Origin: Pseudomonas sp. Leaf48
Lineage (GTDB): Bacteria > Pseudomonadota > Gammaproteobacteria > Pseudomonadales > Pseudomonadaceae
Direction of reading: 5' to 3'
NCBI RefSeq assembly: GCF_001421885.1
Contig: NZ_LMLH01000033.1
Location: forward strand, 1 to 64,000
Length of the DNA stretch: 64,000 nt
Shown here: piece after piece, positions 1 to 8,807 of the stretch
How positions within the stretch are numbered: the stretch's first letter is position 1
Layout of the letters: each line of letters starts with the position of its first letter
The notes under the pieces: generated by a model
Told to the model about the DNA's origin: nothing
The model's input: only the letters and a program-made list of their open reading frames with translations
Databases searched by the model: none
Made by a program: the position numbers and the translations under genes

Positions 1-69
1 GGACGACACGGATGTGGAAGGCGGTGATGCCCGGGGAGCGTTTCAGGGACAGGTTCACGCTTGGGTGAA

Positions 70-140
70 AGGAGGAGGGGCGAAATCTCCCACGGTCTGT
101 ACTGCGTCAACAGTCAGAATCGAGCCTTGTCCCTCCTCCT
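70..140. repeat. Inverted repeat in the left-edge non-coding stretch
   Basis: AGGAGGAGGG at 70-79 is exactly matched by its complement CCCTCCTCCT at 131-140, giving a 10-bp stem with a 51-nt spacer. The first 220 bases otherwise show no convincing gene. Several GGA triplets occur on the plus strand, so a structured leader or small RNA is possible, but no known RNA family was recognised. Confidence 0.35.
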
Positions 141-220
141 CCCTTCAAGTCCTACCATACAAGCGAGCCTGGTCGCGATGACCGCGCAGCGGTCCCCGAA
201 TTGGTTCCCAGGAGTTCGAT

Positions 221-466
221 ATGGAAAGCCCGACGCATAACCTTCCTTCGCTGTTCAAACAACTCGGCCTGGCGGATGACGCTGAAAGCATCGATAAATT
301 CATTGCCACCCACTCACCGCTCAAACCGGAACTGCACCTGGCGGATGCATTTTTCTGGAACCCGAGTCAGGCGCAGCTTTTGCGCGAAGAGATTCTCGAT
401 GATGCCGACTGGGCGGAGGTGGTGGATCAGTTGAATGTGATGTTGAGGAAGGGGCGGGGGGTGTAA
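221..466 (+). CDS. DUF2789 family protein
   Basis: An 81-residue acidic protein of the DUF2789 family, which is common in pseudomonads and has no assigned function. The family look comes from the N-terminal segment around NLPSLFKQLGLA, the central LHLADAFFWNPSQAQLLREE and the acidic C-terminal part ending WAEVVDQLN. There is no signal peptide or membrane segment, so it is probably cytoplasmic. The start at 221 is chosen because AGGAG lies 8 bases upstream of the ATG. It stands alone, with the toxin-antitoxin pair beginning about 80 bases downstream. Confidence 0.8.
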   Translation: MESPTHNLPSLFKQLGLADDAESIDKFIATHSPLKPELHLADAFFWNPSQAQLLREEILDDADWAEVVDQLNVMLRKGRGV

Positions 467-547
467 AAATCTGATGGGCAGCAGCTTTCAAGATTGCTGG
501 GAGATTAAAAGTAGACCAGAATTACGACCTTATTTGAGGTCTTAATT

Positions 548-793
548 ATGCAAAGTGTCCTGGCCGATATGGCAGTCAGTGTCTCTGAACTGAAGAAAAA
601 CCCGTCTGCCGTCTTAAATGGCGCTCATGGTGGGCCTGTTGCTGTGCTCAATCACAATCGAGTCATGGGTTACATGGTCCCGGCCGATGTTTTCGAGGCC
701 ATGATGGAGCGCCTCGATGATATGGAGCTGGCGGAAATCGTGCGTTCTCGTCGTCATGAAACGCCAATTCCGGTAACGCTGGATGACCTATAA
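548..793 (+). CDS. Phd/YefM-type antitoxin
   Basis: An 81-residue antitoxin of the Phd/YefM fold. The N-terminal part (MAVSVSELKKNPSAVL, then GGPVAVLNHNRVMGYMVPADVFEAM) is the typical dimeric DNA-binding and operator-recognition half. The C-terminal part (about residues 55-81, RLDDMELAEIVRSRR) is the toxin-neutralising tail. Its last codons overlap the start of the RelE-like toxin gene by 11 bases, so the two are translated as one unit. In this family the antitoxin represses its own promoter, and the toxin complex modulates that repression. The pair is short and self-contained, as usual for a mobile addiction module. Confidence 0.88.
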   Translation: MQSVLADMAVSVSELKKNPSAVLNGAHGGPVAVLNHNRVMGYMVPADVFEAMMERLDDMELAEIVRSRRHETPIPVTLDDL

Positions 794-1064
794 GCTCGAA
801 TTTCTGCCGTCTGCACGCAAGGAGTGGGACAAGCTGGGGCACACGCTGCGTGAGCAGTTCAAAAAGAAACTGACAGAGCGGCTCGAAGTGCCCCGGATTC
901 CCTCTGACTCGCTGCATGGCATGCCTGACTGCTACAAAATCAAATTGAAGTCATCGGGCTACCGGCTTGTCTACGAGGTGATAGATGAGCGTGTTGTCGT
1001 TTCTGTAGTCGCGGTGGGCAAGCGCGAACGTAGCGAAGTCTACGAAAGGGCCAAGAGACGCTGA
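783..1064 (+). CDS. RelE/ParE-family toxin
   Basis: A 93-residue toxin of the RelE/ParE superfamily. RelE members cut mRNA on the ribosome, while ParE members attack gyrase. The visible features are an N-terminal strand (YKLEFLPSARKEWDKL), a helix rich in lysine, a central SLHGMPDCYKIKLKSSGYRLVYEV and a basic C-terminal strand with VVAVGKRERSEVYE. The last two segments match the RelE hallmark GxYRLxY...V..VGKRE..xVY. This favours mRNA cleavage over gyrase poisoning, but that is inference. It overlaps the upstream antitoxin by 11 bases. Confidence 0.88.
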   Translation: MTYKLEFLPSARKEWDKLGHTLREQFKKKLTERLEVPRIPSDSLHGMPDCYKIKLKSSGYRLVYEVIDERVVVSVVAVGKRERSEVYERAKRR

Positions 1065-1108
1065 ATTGTTTCAAAACTTGACGAGGAATCCCTGCAAATG
1101 CCATATTG

Positions 1109-1128
1109 ATAGTTAGCAAACTAACTAT
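1109..1128. promoter_or_regulatory. Palindromic operator upstream of marR
   Basis: ATAGTTAG and CTAACTAT form a perfect 8-bp inverted repeat with a 4-base spacer, ending 14 bases before the marR start. MarR proteins bind palindromes of this size and usually repress their own operon, so this is the probable autoregulatory operator of the efflux operon. Confidence 0.6.
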
Positions 1129-1142
1129 GTATATTTCCTCTC

Positions 1143-1598
1143 GTGCCGAATAACCTCAACGTCCTCCAGATGAACATCAGCAGCTCCATGGTGGTGGCCG
1201 CCAGGCATTGGCGCAAAATCTGCCAGACCACGCTGGTCAACTATGGAATCTCCGAAGCCTGTGCCGTCCCGCTGTTGATGATCGGGCGTCTGGGTGAGGG
1301 TGTGCGGCAGGTGACAGTGGCGCAGGCGGCAGGGATGGAGAGCCCGTCTTTGGTACGCCTGCTCGATCAGTTGTGCCATGACGGTTACGTCTGCCGCACC
1401 GGAGATACCCAGGACCGCCGCGCCAAATGCCTGAGCCTGACCGCGACCGGCCGGGAGCTGGTGCAGGCGGTCGAAGTCGAACTGGTGCGCCTGCGTCATG
1501 AGGTCCTCGATGGCATTGACCAGAGCGATCTGGAAGCTACGCTGCGGGTACTGAGAGCTTTTGAAGCGGCCACGCCGCCATCGGTGGCCCACTCTTGA
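1143..1598 (+). CDS. MarR-family transcriptional regulator
   Basis: A 151-residue winged-helix regulator of the MarR family, first gene of a five-gene efflux operon. The DNA-binding part spans roughly residues 45-105: VAQAAGMESPSLVRLLDQL is the recognition-helix region and GDTQDRRAKCLSLTATG is the wing with the conserved DxR(R/D)xxxxxLT signature. The GTG at 1143 is chosen because the preceding residues resemble homologues, and ATG at 1170 is the alternative. Its gene touches the pump gene. Members next to pumps usually release the operator when a phenolic or similar ligand binds. The likely operator is the palindrome at 1109-1128. Confidence 0.88.
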   Translation: MPNNLNVLQMNISSSMVVAARHWRKICQTTLVNYGISEACAVPLLMIGRLGEGVRQVTVAQAAGMESPSLVRLLDQLCHDGYVCRTGDTQDRRAKCLSLTATGRELVQAVEVELVRLRHEVLDGIDQSDLEATLRVLRAFEAATPPSVAHS

Positions 1599-1615
1599 AA
1601 GGATTTTTTGCTGGT

Positions 1616-3667
1616 ATGCCCCCGGCGCGGGACTGGTTCTACGGGGTTCGCACTTTCGCCGCATCAATGATCGCGCTGTACATCGCCCTGCTCATGCAAA
1701 TGCCGCGTCCGTATTGGGCGATGGCCACGGTTTATATCGTTTCCAGTCCGTTTCTCGGCCCGACCAGTTCCAAGGCGTTGTACCGTGCGATCGGTACGTT
1801 CATCGGTGCTGCGGCCGCAGTGCTGTTCGTGCCGATGTTCGTTCAGAGTCCTTATGTGCTGGTGGTCGTGATTGCGCTGTGGACCGGGACACTGCTGTTC
1901 TTGTCTCTGCACCTGCGCACCGCCAACAACTACGCGCTGATGCTCGCCGGCTACACATTGCCGCTGATCGCCCTGCCGGTGGTGGATAACCCGTTGGGGG
2001 TATGGGACGTCGCAGAGGCACGGACCGAAGAGATCTTTCTGGGCATTGCCGTGGCGGCGGTGGTTGGCGCGATATTCTGGCCACGACGCCTGGCCCCGGT
2101 ATTCAACGATTCGGTAAGCAAATGGTTTGCCGAGGCATCGACCTACAGCCTGCGTTTCATCAGCCGCAATGTGCAGCCCGAAGAAGTCAGCGCGCTACGT
2201 ACGTCCATGGTTGCCACCTTCAACACCCTCGAATTAATGATCGGCCAGTTGCCCCATGAAGGCGCGGGTCCGCAAACGGTACGCAACACCAAGGAATTGC
2301 GCGGGAGAATGATCCACCTGCTGCCGGTAATCGATGACCTCGACGACGCGCTCTATGCTCTGGAGCGGCGCACGCCTGAACTGGTGGAAAAATTCGCGCC
2401 TCTGGCGGCCGCTGCCAGCGAATGGCTGGAGCACAAGGATGCCGACCCGAATCGCTGGCAAGCCCTCAAAGATCAACTGGAGGCCCAACAGCCGGGTCCC
2501 GAAGCGCTGGATGACCGTAAGCAACTGCTGCTCTCCAATGCCATTTACCGCCTCGGCGAATGGGTTGATTTATGGCAGGACTGCCGCAGCCTGCAATACG
2601 CCATCCAGTGCGACAGCCAGGACAACTGGCGCGCGGTGTATCGACATTGGCGCCTGGGGCGGCTGACCCCGTTCCTGGATCGCGGCTTGATGCTCTATTC
2701 CGCTGTTTCCACCGTCACTGCCATTATTGTCGCCTCGGTCTTGTGGATTCTGCTGGGCTGGACCGACGGCGGCGGCGCCGTGATTCTGGCGGCGGTGGCG
2801 TGCAGCTTTTTCGCCTCGATGGATGACCCGGCGCCGCAGATTTACCGGTTCTTTTTCTGGACGGCGATCTCGGTGGTGTTCGCCAGCCTCTACCTGTTTC
2901 TGGTCCTTCCCAACCTGCATGACTTTCCGATGCTGGTGCTGGCGTTTGCCGTGCCGTTCATTTGTATCGGCACTCTGACCGTCAAGCCGCAGTTCTATCT
3001 GGGCATGCTGCTGACTCTGGTCAACACGTCGTCTTTCATCAGTATCCAGGGCGCCTACGACGCGGACTTCCTCAGCTTCGTCAACTCCAACCTGGCCGGT
3101 CCAATGGGCTTGCTGTTCGCGTTCATCTGGACGTTGATCGCCCGGCCTTTCGGGGCCGAGCTGGCGGCCAAGCGCCTGACCCGATTCAGCTGGCGCGATA
3201 TCGTCAGTCTCAGCAAACCGGCGACGCTGGCCGAGCATCGGCAGTTGGGCGTGCAGATGCTCGATCGACTGATGCAGCATTTGCCACGCCTGGCCATGAC
3301 GGGTCAGGACACCGGCATTGCGCTGCGGGAAGTACGGGTGGCGTTGAATCTGCTGGATTTGCTCGCCTATTCACCGCGTGTTCCTGGTGTGCCGCAAGTA
3401 ATGTTGCGTCAGGTGGTGAGCGAAGTGGGCGACTACTTCAAGGCGTGCCTCAAGGCCGGCGAGCGCTTGCCGGCACCTGGCCCGTTGCTGATGACCCTCG
3501 ACCGCACCCGTCGCGCCCTTGGTGGCGCCGGGGATGACGAAACCCGTCGGCATCTGCTGCACGCCTTGAGCGGCCTGCGCCTGGCATTGCTGCCAGGTGT
3601 CGAATTCGTCGGCTCTGCCGAACCTGAAGAACCGCTTCCCCATGGCATCGATGGAGCGCCTTTATGA
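1616..3667 (+). CDS. FUSC-family inner-membrane efflux protein
   Basis: An inner-membrane protein of about 683 residues in the FUSC family (fusaric acid resistance protein / AaeB type). In AaeB-like systems this subunit drives efflux of aromatic acids. It has the duplicated FUSC layout: an N-terminal block of about five to six hydrophobic helices (residues ~15-150), a long soluble helical stretch (~170-350), a second membrane block (~365-520) and a cytoplasmic C-terminal region. ATG 1616 is preferred over TTG 1595, which has no ribosome site. The gene is continuous with DUF1656, HlyD and outer-membrane partners, so it forms a tripartite pump. The substrate is not evident from sequence. Confidence 0.9.
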   Translation: MPPARDWFYGVRTFAASMIALYIALLMQMPRPYWAMATVYIVSSPFLGPTSSKALYRAIGTFIGAAAAVLFVPMFVQSPYVLVVVIALWTGTLLFLSLHLRTANNYALMLAGYTLPLIALPVVDNPLGVWDVAEARTEEIFLGIAVAAVVGAIFWPRRLAPVFNDSVSKWFAEASTYSLRFISRNVQPEEVSALRTSMVATFNTLELMIGQLPHEGAGPQTVRNTKELRGRMIHLLPVIDDLDDALYALERRTPELVEKFAPLAAAASEWLEHKDADPNRWQALKDQLEAQQPGPEALDDRKQLLLSNAIYRLGEWVDLWQDCRSLQYAIQCDSQDNWRAVYRHWRLGRLTPFLDRGLMLYSAVSTVTAIIVASVLWILLGWTDGGGAVILAAVACSFFASMDDPAPQIYRFFFWTAISVVFASLYLFLVLPNLHDFPMLVLAFAVPFICIGTLTVKPQFYLGMLLTLVNTSSFISIQGAYDADFLSFVNSNLAGPMGLLFAFIWTLIARPFGAELAAKRLTRFSWRDIVSLSKPATLAEHRQLGVQMLDRLMQHLPRLAMTGQDTGIALREVRVALNLLDLLAYSPRVPGVPQVMLRQVVSEVGDYFKACLKAGERLPAPGPLLMTLDRTRRALGGAGDDETRRHLLHALSGLRLALLPGVEFVGSAEPEEPLPHGIDGAPL

Positions 3668-3873
3668 TCGGTGATCTGGATATCAACGGGGTGTTCCTGC
3701 CTACGCTGCTGGTACTGATGGGCATTACGTACGTGTTGTACCTGTTGGTGCACGGGGTGCTGACGCGCCTGCACTTTTACCGTCTGGTCTGGCACCGGGC
3801 ATTGTTCAACGTGGCTCTCTACGCCTTGCTGCTTGGCGCCGTGGACTCACTCAGTCGATACCTGATGACATGA
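3664..3873 (+). CDS. DUF1656 small membrane protein (AaeX-like)
   Basis: A 69-residue protein of the DUF1656/AaeX type with two hydrophobic helices (about residues 10-32 and 45-66). The start ATG overlaps the stop of the FUSC gene by 4 bases, and its own end overlaps the adaptor gene by 4 bases, which indicates translational coupling. Such small proteins almost always accompany FUSC-HlyD pumps. They are thought to assist pump assembly, but the exact role is unknown. Confidence 0.88.
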   Translation: MIGDLDINGVFLPTLLVLMGITYVLYLLVHGVLTRLHFYRLVWHRALFNVALYALLLGAVDSLSRYLMT

Positions 3874-4757
3874 AAAAACCGTTCCTGACTTTTGGTCGCG
3901 TGGTGCTGACCCTGTTGATCGTGAGCTTCGCCGTTTTCGTGGTGTGGCGCATGGTGATGTATTACATGTTCGCGCCCTGGACCCGCGACGGGCATATCCG
4001 TGCCGACGTCGTGCAAATCGCCCCGGATGTGTCCGGGCTGATCCAGCAAGTAGAAGTGCGCGATAACCAATTGGTCAAACGTGGCCAGGTGCTGTTCAGC
4101 ATCGATCCGGACCGTTTCAAGCTGGCGCTGCGTCAGGCCAAGGCAGCGGTCGCCGATCGCGAAGAAACCCTCGCCCAGGCCCAGCGTGAGGCCAAGCGCA
4201 ACAAGGGGCTGGGCAATCTGGTGCCGGGTGAGCAACTGGAGGAAAGTCAGTCCCGGGTCGCCCGCGCCCAAGTGGCATTGATGGAAGCCCAGGTGGCAGT
4301 GGACAGCGCGCAACTGAACCTCGACCGTTCGGTGGTCCGCAGCCCGGTGGACGGCTACGTCAACGACCGTGCTCCGCGAGTCCAGGAGTTCGTCAGCGCC
4401 GGGCGGCCGGTGTTGTCGGTGGTCGACAGCAATTCGTTCCACATCGATGGCTACTTCGAAGAAACCAAACTGGGTGGTATTCATATCGGCCAGAGCGTCG
4501 ATATCCGCGTGGTTGGCGACAGTGCGCGCCTGCGCGGGCACGTGGAAAGTATTGTCGCCGGCATCGAAGACCGGGATCGCACCAGCGGCAATAACCTGCT
4601 GCCCAACGTCAATCCGGCGTTCAGCTGGGTGCGCCTGGCACAGCGGATTCCGGTGCGGATCGCCTTCGATGACGTGCCTGAGGATTTCCGCATGATCGCC
4701 GGTCGCACCGCGACAGTATCAATCATCGATGACAACAATCGGGAGCCTGCGCAATGA
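3870..4757 (+). CDS. HlyD-family periplasmic adaptor subunit
   Basis: A 295-residue membrane-fusion protein that would link the FUSC pump to the outer-membrane channel. An N-terminal anchor helix (~residues 10-30) is followed by the first lipoyl half-motif (VVQIAPDVSGLIQQVEVRDN). Next come a coiled-coil hairpin (~85-150, rich in A, Q, E, R), the second lipoyl half (VRSPVDGYVNDRAPRVQEFV) and a beta-barrel part. The short hairpin is typical of the AaeA/EmrA-like class. The gene overlaps both neighbours by 4 bases. Confidence 0.92.
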   Translation: MKKPFLTFGRVVLTLLIVSFAVFVVWRMVMYYMFAPWTRDGHIRADVVQIAPDVSGLIQQVEVRDNQLVKRGQVLFSIDPDRFKLALRQAKAAVADREETLAQAQREAKRNKGLGNLVPGEQLEESQSRVARAQVALMEAQVAVDSAQLNLDRSVVRSPVDGYVNDRAPRVQEFVSAGRPVLSVVDSNSFHIDGYFEETKLGGIHIGQSVDIRVVGDSARLRGHVESIVAGIEDRDRTSGNNLLPNVNPAFSWVRLAQRIPVRIAFDDVPEDFRMIAGRTATVSIIDDNNREPAQ

Positions 4758-6202
4758 GCAAGGCCTCGGGTTTGGCCGTCGTCGGGTTAGGCCTGTTGCT
4801 CTCGGCGTGTCAGGTGGTCGGGCCGGATTATCACTTGCCCACGGAAGCGGCCATTCAGCGCAAAGACCTGCAAAGTGATCTGGCGAAGGATGCTAAAGCC
4901 GTGGTTTCCGCACCCGTGCCGGCCGATTGGTGGCGCTTGTACCGAGACCCGCGGCTCGATCAATTGGTGCAGCGGGCCATGGCTTCCAACACCGATTTGC
5001 GGGTGGCGGCGGCCAGACTGTTGCGGGCTCGCGCCCAGGTCGACGAGGCGCAAGCCATGGGTGGCTGGAGTGGCGGCGTGAAAATGGGTGCCCAGCGTTT
5101 GCAGGAATCCGGTGAAGCCTTCCTGCTGCCGGAAAAAGTGCCGGTGGCCAACATCGGCGATATCGGCATCAGTGCGTCGTACCAGTTCGACCTGTTCGGC
5201 ACTCTGCAGCGCGGCATCGAAGCGGCCAAGGCCAATGCCGATGCGACGCAAGCCGCGGCCGATACTGCACGCATCACGCTGGTGGCGGATGTAGTGCGCG
5301 CTTACACCCAGGTTTGCGCAGCCAACGAAGAGCGCGAGATCGCCGAGCACTCCCTCGACCTGCAAGCCCAGAGCACCTCGCTGATCCAGCGCTTGCGCGA
5401 TGCCGGGCGCGGCGACGAAACCCAGGTGACTCGTTCACAAACCCAGTTCAAATCACTTCGCGCCGACCTGCCGCGTTACGAAGCGGCGCGTCAGGCCGGG
5501 CTTTACCGTTTGTCGATGCTGCTGGCCAAGCCGGTGGATCAATTACCCGCTGGAACCGCGACCTGTGCCGAGCTGCCGAAAATCGCGCAACTGGTGCCGG
5601 TGGGCGATGGCGCCGCGTTGCTCAAACGCCGTCCGGACGTACGCCAGGCCGAGCGCCAACTGGCTGCCGCAACAGCCGACATCGGCGTTGCCACTGGCGA
5701 GCTGTACCCCAATATCAGCATCGGCGCGACCGTGGGCACCGTCGGTCTCCTGGAGAACCTCGGCGAACCGTCCACCAACCGCTGGGGCTTCGGCCCATCC
5801 CTGACCTGGAACGTGCCGACCAATGGCGCGCGGGCGCGAATCCGCGAGGCGGAAGCCGCGACCCAGGGTTACCTGGCGCACTTCGATGGCGTGGTGCTCA
5901 ACGCTATTCGTGAAACCCAGACCGGACTGGCCCAGTACTCGGCGTTGTTGCAACGTCGCGATGCCCTGGCCGATGCCGCGCAATCGGCGCAACTGGCCGC
6001 CGATCAGACTCACCGCTTCTTTCAGGCCGGCCGCGAGTCGTTCCTGGCGGACCTGCAAGCGACCCGCACCTACACCGATGTCACGGCGCAACTGGCTGCT
6101 GCGAACACGCAAGTTGCGATGAGCCAGATCGATCTGTTCCTCGCCTTGGGCGGCGGCTGGGAAAGCGGACGAACGCAAGCGTCGAACCCCGGCAAACCCT
6201 GA
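4754..6202 (+). CDS. RND/NodT-type outer-membrane efflux lipoprotein
   Basis: A 482-residue outer-membrane channel of the OprM/NodT type. It begins with a lipoprotein signal (GLLLSACQ, lipidated Cys at residue ~19) and contains two repeated OEP domains (roughly residues 70-260 and 285-470). These have long alternating helices and the conserved LxxxRPDVRxAERxLAAA start of the second repeat. It is the last gene of the marR operon and overlaps the adaptor by 4 bases. It completes a pump spanning both membranes. A clear hairpin terminator follows 28 bases after the stop. Confidence 0.93.
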   Translation: MSKASGLAVVGLGLLLSACQVVGPDYHLPTEAAIQRKDLQSDLAKDAKAVVSAPVPADWWRLYRDPRLDQLVQRAMASNTDLRVAAARLLRARAQVDEAQAMGGWSGGVKMGAQRLQESGEAFLLPEKVPVANIGDIGISASYQFDLFGTLQRGIEAAKANADATQAAADTARITLVADVVRAYTQVCAANEEREIAEHSLDLQAQSTSLIQRLRDAGRGDETQVTRSQTQFKSLRADLPRYEAARQAGLYRLSMLLAKPVDQLPAGTATCAELPKIAQLVPVGDGAALLKRRPDVRQAERQLAAATADIGVATGELYPNISIGATVGTVGLLENLGEPSTNRWGFGPSLTWNVPTNGARARIREAEAATQGYLAHFDGVVLNAIRETQTGLAQYSALLQRRDALADAAQSAQLAADQTHRFFQAGRESFLADLQATRTYTDVTAQLAAANTQVAMSQIDLFLALGGGWESGRTQASNPGKP

Positions 6203-6229
6203 GGCCGTTGCTATGCTTTGAAGTGTTGG

Positions 6230-6257
6230 AAGGGCGCCTCGTGCAAAGCGCCCTTTT
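6230..6257 (+). terminator. Rho-independent terminator of the efflux operon
   Basis: AAGGGCGC (6230-6237) pairs with GCGCCCTT (6248-6255) across a 10-nt loop and runs into a short T-tract. It follows directly after the outer-membrane channel gene and before the next coding start. Confidence 0.75.
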
Positions 6258-6295
6258 ATTGCACAAAGCTCGCGCAGGTCATGGGGAAACCAATA

Positions 6296-6931
6296 ATGAA
6301 AAACCCTTATGCTCTCGGCTTCTGGTGTGCCGTGGTGGTGTTAGTGCTGCTTTCGGCGACCTATTTCTACGGCATCATGCTGGCTGACCAGATTGATAAG
6401 GCGCTGGCCTTTCTCGATAGTGCCATCGCGCTGATCGCGGTCATGTCCATTGCGGTGGTGGCCTGGGCGTCGGTCCAGAATCAACGCACCAAAAAACGAC
6501 AGCTTGAACAAGGCAAGACTCTGGTGCTGATCTGGGACACCAAGGTTGCGCTGCGCCGTGTCGAAACGGTGTTCGACCGCTATTTCTGGGGCAGTTACTG
6601 GCAACCTGGGCGTACGTTTCAGGAGGTCATGGGGGAACTGACCGGCACGCCGCTGGAGAAAAGCCTCGAGACCCTGAAAAAACAATGCCTGGCGCTCGAC
6701 AGGCAAGTGGCTGACGACGGTCGGCACTGGCTCAGCAATGCCCGGGAACTGGCCGATGTCGCCACGGCCATGGCCCGTGAACGTTATCAACTGGACTTCT
6801 GCGACCCCCGCGCCGAAGTGACGGGCGGGGCGGTGATCAATCGCGACTTCGAGGTGTTGGTGTACACCTGGACTGCGCGGTTAAAAAGCTTTGATCATCA
6901 GCTGGATGAAATCGAGGTTCAGTATTCCTGA
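6296..6931 (+). CDS. Unknown protein with two N-terminal membrane helices
   Basis: A 211-residue protein I do not recognise. Two hydrophobic segments lie at residues ~6-25 and ~38-58, followed by a basic cytoplasmic start (NQRTKKRQLEQGK) and a mostly helical soluble part of ~150 residues. This suggests an inner-membrane anchored protein with a cytosolic domain. ATG 6296 is chosen because GGGGA lies 9 bases upstream; the open frame extends further but overlaps the terminator hairpin. It is a single gene, followed by a REP pair. Function unknown. Confidence 0.65.
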   Translation: MKNPYALGFWCAVVVLVLLSATYFYGIMLADQIDKALAFLDSAIALIAVMSIAVVAWASVQNQRTKKRQLEQGKTLVLIWDTKVALRRVETVFDRYFWGSYWQPGRTFQEVMGELTGTPLEKSLETLKKQCLALDRQVADDGRHWLSNARELADVATAMARERYQLDFCDPRAEVTGGAVINRDFEVLVYTWTARLKSFDHQLDEIEVQYS

Positions 6932-6944
6932 TTTTGTTTTGGCT

Positions 6945-7030
6945 GTTCTGACGCCTTCGCGAGCAAGCCCGCTCCCACAGGAGATCGCATTCCAATGTGG
7001 GAGCGGGCTTGCTCGCGAAGGCGCCAGAAC
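6945..7030. repeat. Paired inverted REP element (family A)
   Basis: Two convergent copies of the Pseudomonas REP unit GGGAGCGGGCTTGCTCGCGA flank a 17-nt centre. The arms run 6945-6979 and 6997-7030 and are nearly perfect complements, including the outer GTTCTG/CAGAAC. It lies between two genes in the same direction. The same family recurs at 27994, 57865 and 60988. Confidence 0.9.
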
Positions 7031-7214
7031 ATCCACCGCAATTCTCTGCTTTTGATGACCAACCCAAAGACACTCTTTCACCGTTAATCATTGGGCCGCT
7101 CAACGCGCCTGATGCTAATCTGCACCCCACTTTCAGCGCAGTCGTGACCGCAACCCGTCATGGGGGCAGGGAAGACGACGACACCTTCAGCAACGGACAT
7201 TGAACGGGTCATAC

Positions 7215-8720
7215 ATGAATAAATCAGCAGGCGTGCTTCTGGGAATTGTTGTTGTCATCGGAGCCATCAGCGCCGGCGGTGCATGGTTTACCGGCAGCAA
7301 ACTCGAAGGCGTGCTCAACACCTCGATCGCGGATGCCAACAAAGAGCTGCAAGCCGCGATGGTCGGTTCCAACGGTACGGCGTCGCTGGAGCTGGTGTCG
7401 CTGGAACGTCATGTCTTCAGCAGTACTGCGCACTACCGCCTCAAGGGCGAAGGCGAAATGTTTGGTGAAACACCACTCGAGTTGCAGTTCGTCGACCACA
7501 TCGAACACGGCCCGCTGCCGTTCTCGCGACTGATGTCGCTGAAATGGTTGCCGGTCATGGCGACCAGTCACTATGAACTGGAAAAGACCCCGCTCACCGA
7601 GAAGTGGTTTGCCGCCGCCAAGGACAAATCGCCCCTGACCGGCGTGGTCAACATCGGCTACGACAACGCCACCAACGGCACACTGCAATTGCAGCCACTG
7701 GAAATGGCCCTGGATGAAAAATCCAGCATGAAGTTCTCCGGCCTGAGCATCGACGTCGCTGCCAGCGCGCAGGCGAAAAAGGTCAAGGCCGATGGCTACA
7801 TGGACAGCCTTAAACTGATCACCGTTTCCGAAGATCAGGCACCGGTGCAAGTCGAGCTGAACGGCCTGACCCTGGCCAGCAACCTGACAAAAAGCACTTA
7901 CGGTTTCTATGTCGGCGAGAACGTGCTGGAACTGGCCAGTGGCAAATCGACCTTTGGCACCAAGCAGTCGGTGCTCGACTTCAAGAAGTTCGAAATGAAG
8001 AACCTGACCGAAGAATCCGGCACCAATGCCTCGGGGCGTGCCGATTACAAGGTGGGCGAAGTATCCCTGAACGGCAAGGCCGTCGGTTCCGCGGCCATGG
8101 CCATGAGCCTGAAGAACCTCGACATTCCGGCCACCCTGTCGTTGATGCAGGTGTATCAGAGCAAGCTGCAACCCTATGAAAGGGCTGCCTCCGAAGCGAT
8201 CGCAGCCGGGCTGCCGGCACCGGAGTTGCAACTGACCGAAGCCGAAGAGGCACTGCTCAAGTCCAGTCTGGAAAAAGTTCTGGCGGCAGGTCCTCAGGTT
8301 GCCCTGGAAAATCTGTCGTTCAAGACCACCAACGGTGAAAGCCGCGCCAACCTGGTGCTCGACCTGACCAAGCCACAAGCGATCGACCTGCCAACCGATC
8401 AGTTGGTCCGACAACTGATCGCGTTGCTGGACTTCAATCTGCAAGTGTCCAAACCCATGCTGGTTGATGTGCTCTCGCTGCAGTCGCAACTCGACGGCCA
8501 GACCGACGTCAAGTTGATTGCCGATCAGGCCACTGCCACCGCGGACATGTTCAGCAGCATGGCGGTCGGCTCGCAGTTGGCGAAACTGGACGGGACTAAC
8601 ATCGTCACCAAGTTGCACTACGCCAATAACCAGGTGGAGTTCAATGGCCAGAAAATGACCGTTGAAGAGTTCGCCGCTTTCGTCATGAGCAAAGTCGGTG
8701 GTGTCGGCGAGATGCAATAA
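7215..8720 (+). CDS. DUF945 (YdgA-like) protein
   Basis: A 501-residue protein of the DUF945/YdgA family. An N-terminal signal anchor (residues ~4-26, GVLLGIVVVIGAISAGGAWF) is followed by a long periplasmic beta-rich body with repeated hydrophobic/polar alternation. The family has no established biochemical role; the E. coli member is an envelope protein. ATG 7215 is used; an in-frame ATG at 7200 lacks a better ribosome site. It is monocistronic between two repeat elements. Confidence 0.82.
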   Translation: MNKSAGVLLGIVVVIGAISAGGAWFTGSKLEGVLNTSIADANKELQAAMVGSNGTASLELVSLERHVFSSTAHYRLKGEGEMFGETPLELQFVDHIEHGPLPFSRLMSLKWLPVMATSHYELEKTPLTEKWFAAAKDKSPLTGVVNIGYDNATNGTLQLQPLEMALDEKSSMKFSGLSIDVAASAQAKKVKADGYMDSLKLITVSEDQAPVQVELNGLTLASNLTKSTYGFYVGENVLELASGKSTFGTKQSVLDFKKFEMKNLTEESGTNASGRADYKVGEVSLNGKAVGSAAMAMSLKNLDIPATLSLMQVYQSKLQPYERAASEAIAAGLPAPELQLTEAEEALLKSSLEKVLAAGPQVALENLSFKTTNGESRANLVLDLTKPQAIDLPTDQLVRQLIALLDFNLQVSKPMLVDVLSLQSQLDGQTDVKLIADQATATADMFSSMAVGSQLAKLDGTNIVTKLHYANNQVEFNGQKMTVEEFAAFVMSKVGGVGEMQ

Positions 8721-8737
8721 ACGTTGGGCTGGCCTGT

Positions 8738-8807
8738 GTAGGAGTGCCGCAAGCTGCGATCTTTACTTTTAAAAGATCAAAAGATCGCAGCCTGCAGCAG
8801 CTCCTAC
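8738..8807. repeat. REP element (family B)
   Basis: GTAGGAGT... and ...AGCTCCTAC form the outer ends. GCTGCGATCTTT and AAAAGATCGCAGC form the inner complementary arms. This is a second repeat family, distinct from the GGGAGCGGGC type, and it recurs at 59411-59502. It lies directly after the DUF945 stop and may also serve as a transcription barrier. Confidence 0.8.

Noticed and set aside
1..58. Possible N-terminal piece of a minus-strand gene running off the left edge (GTG at 58).
   Set aside because: Only 19 codons are visible, with no ribosome site, so it cannot be supported.
7224..8717. Long minus-strand frame of 497 codons.
   Set aside because: It is the antisense shadow of the DUF945 gene, which has a ribosome site and signal anchor.
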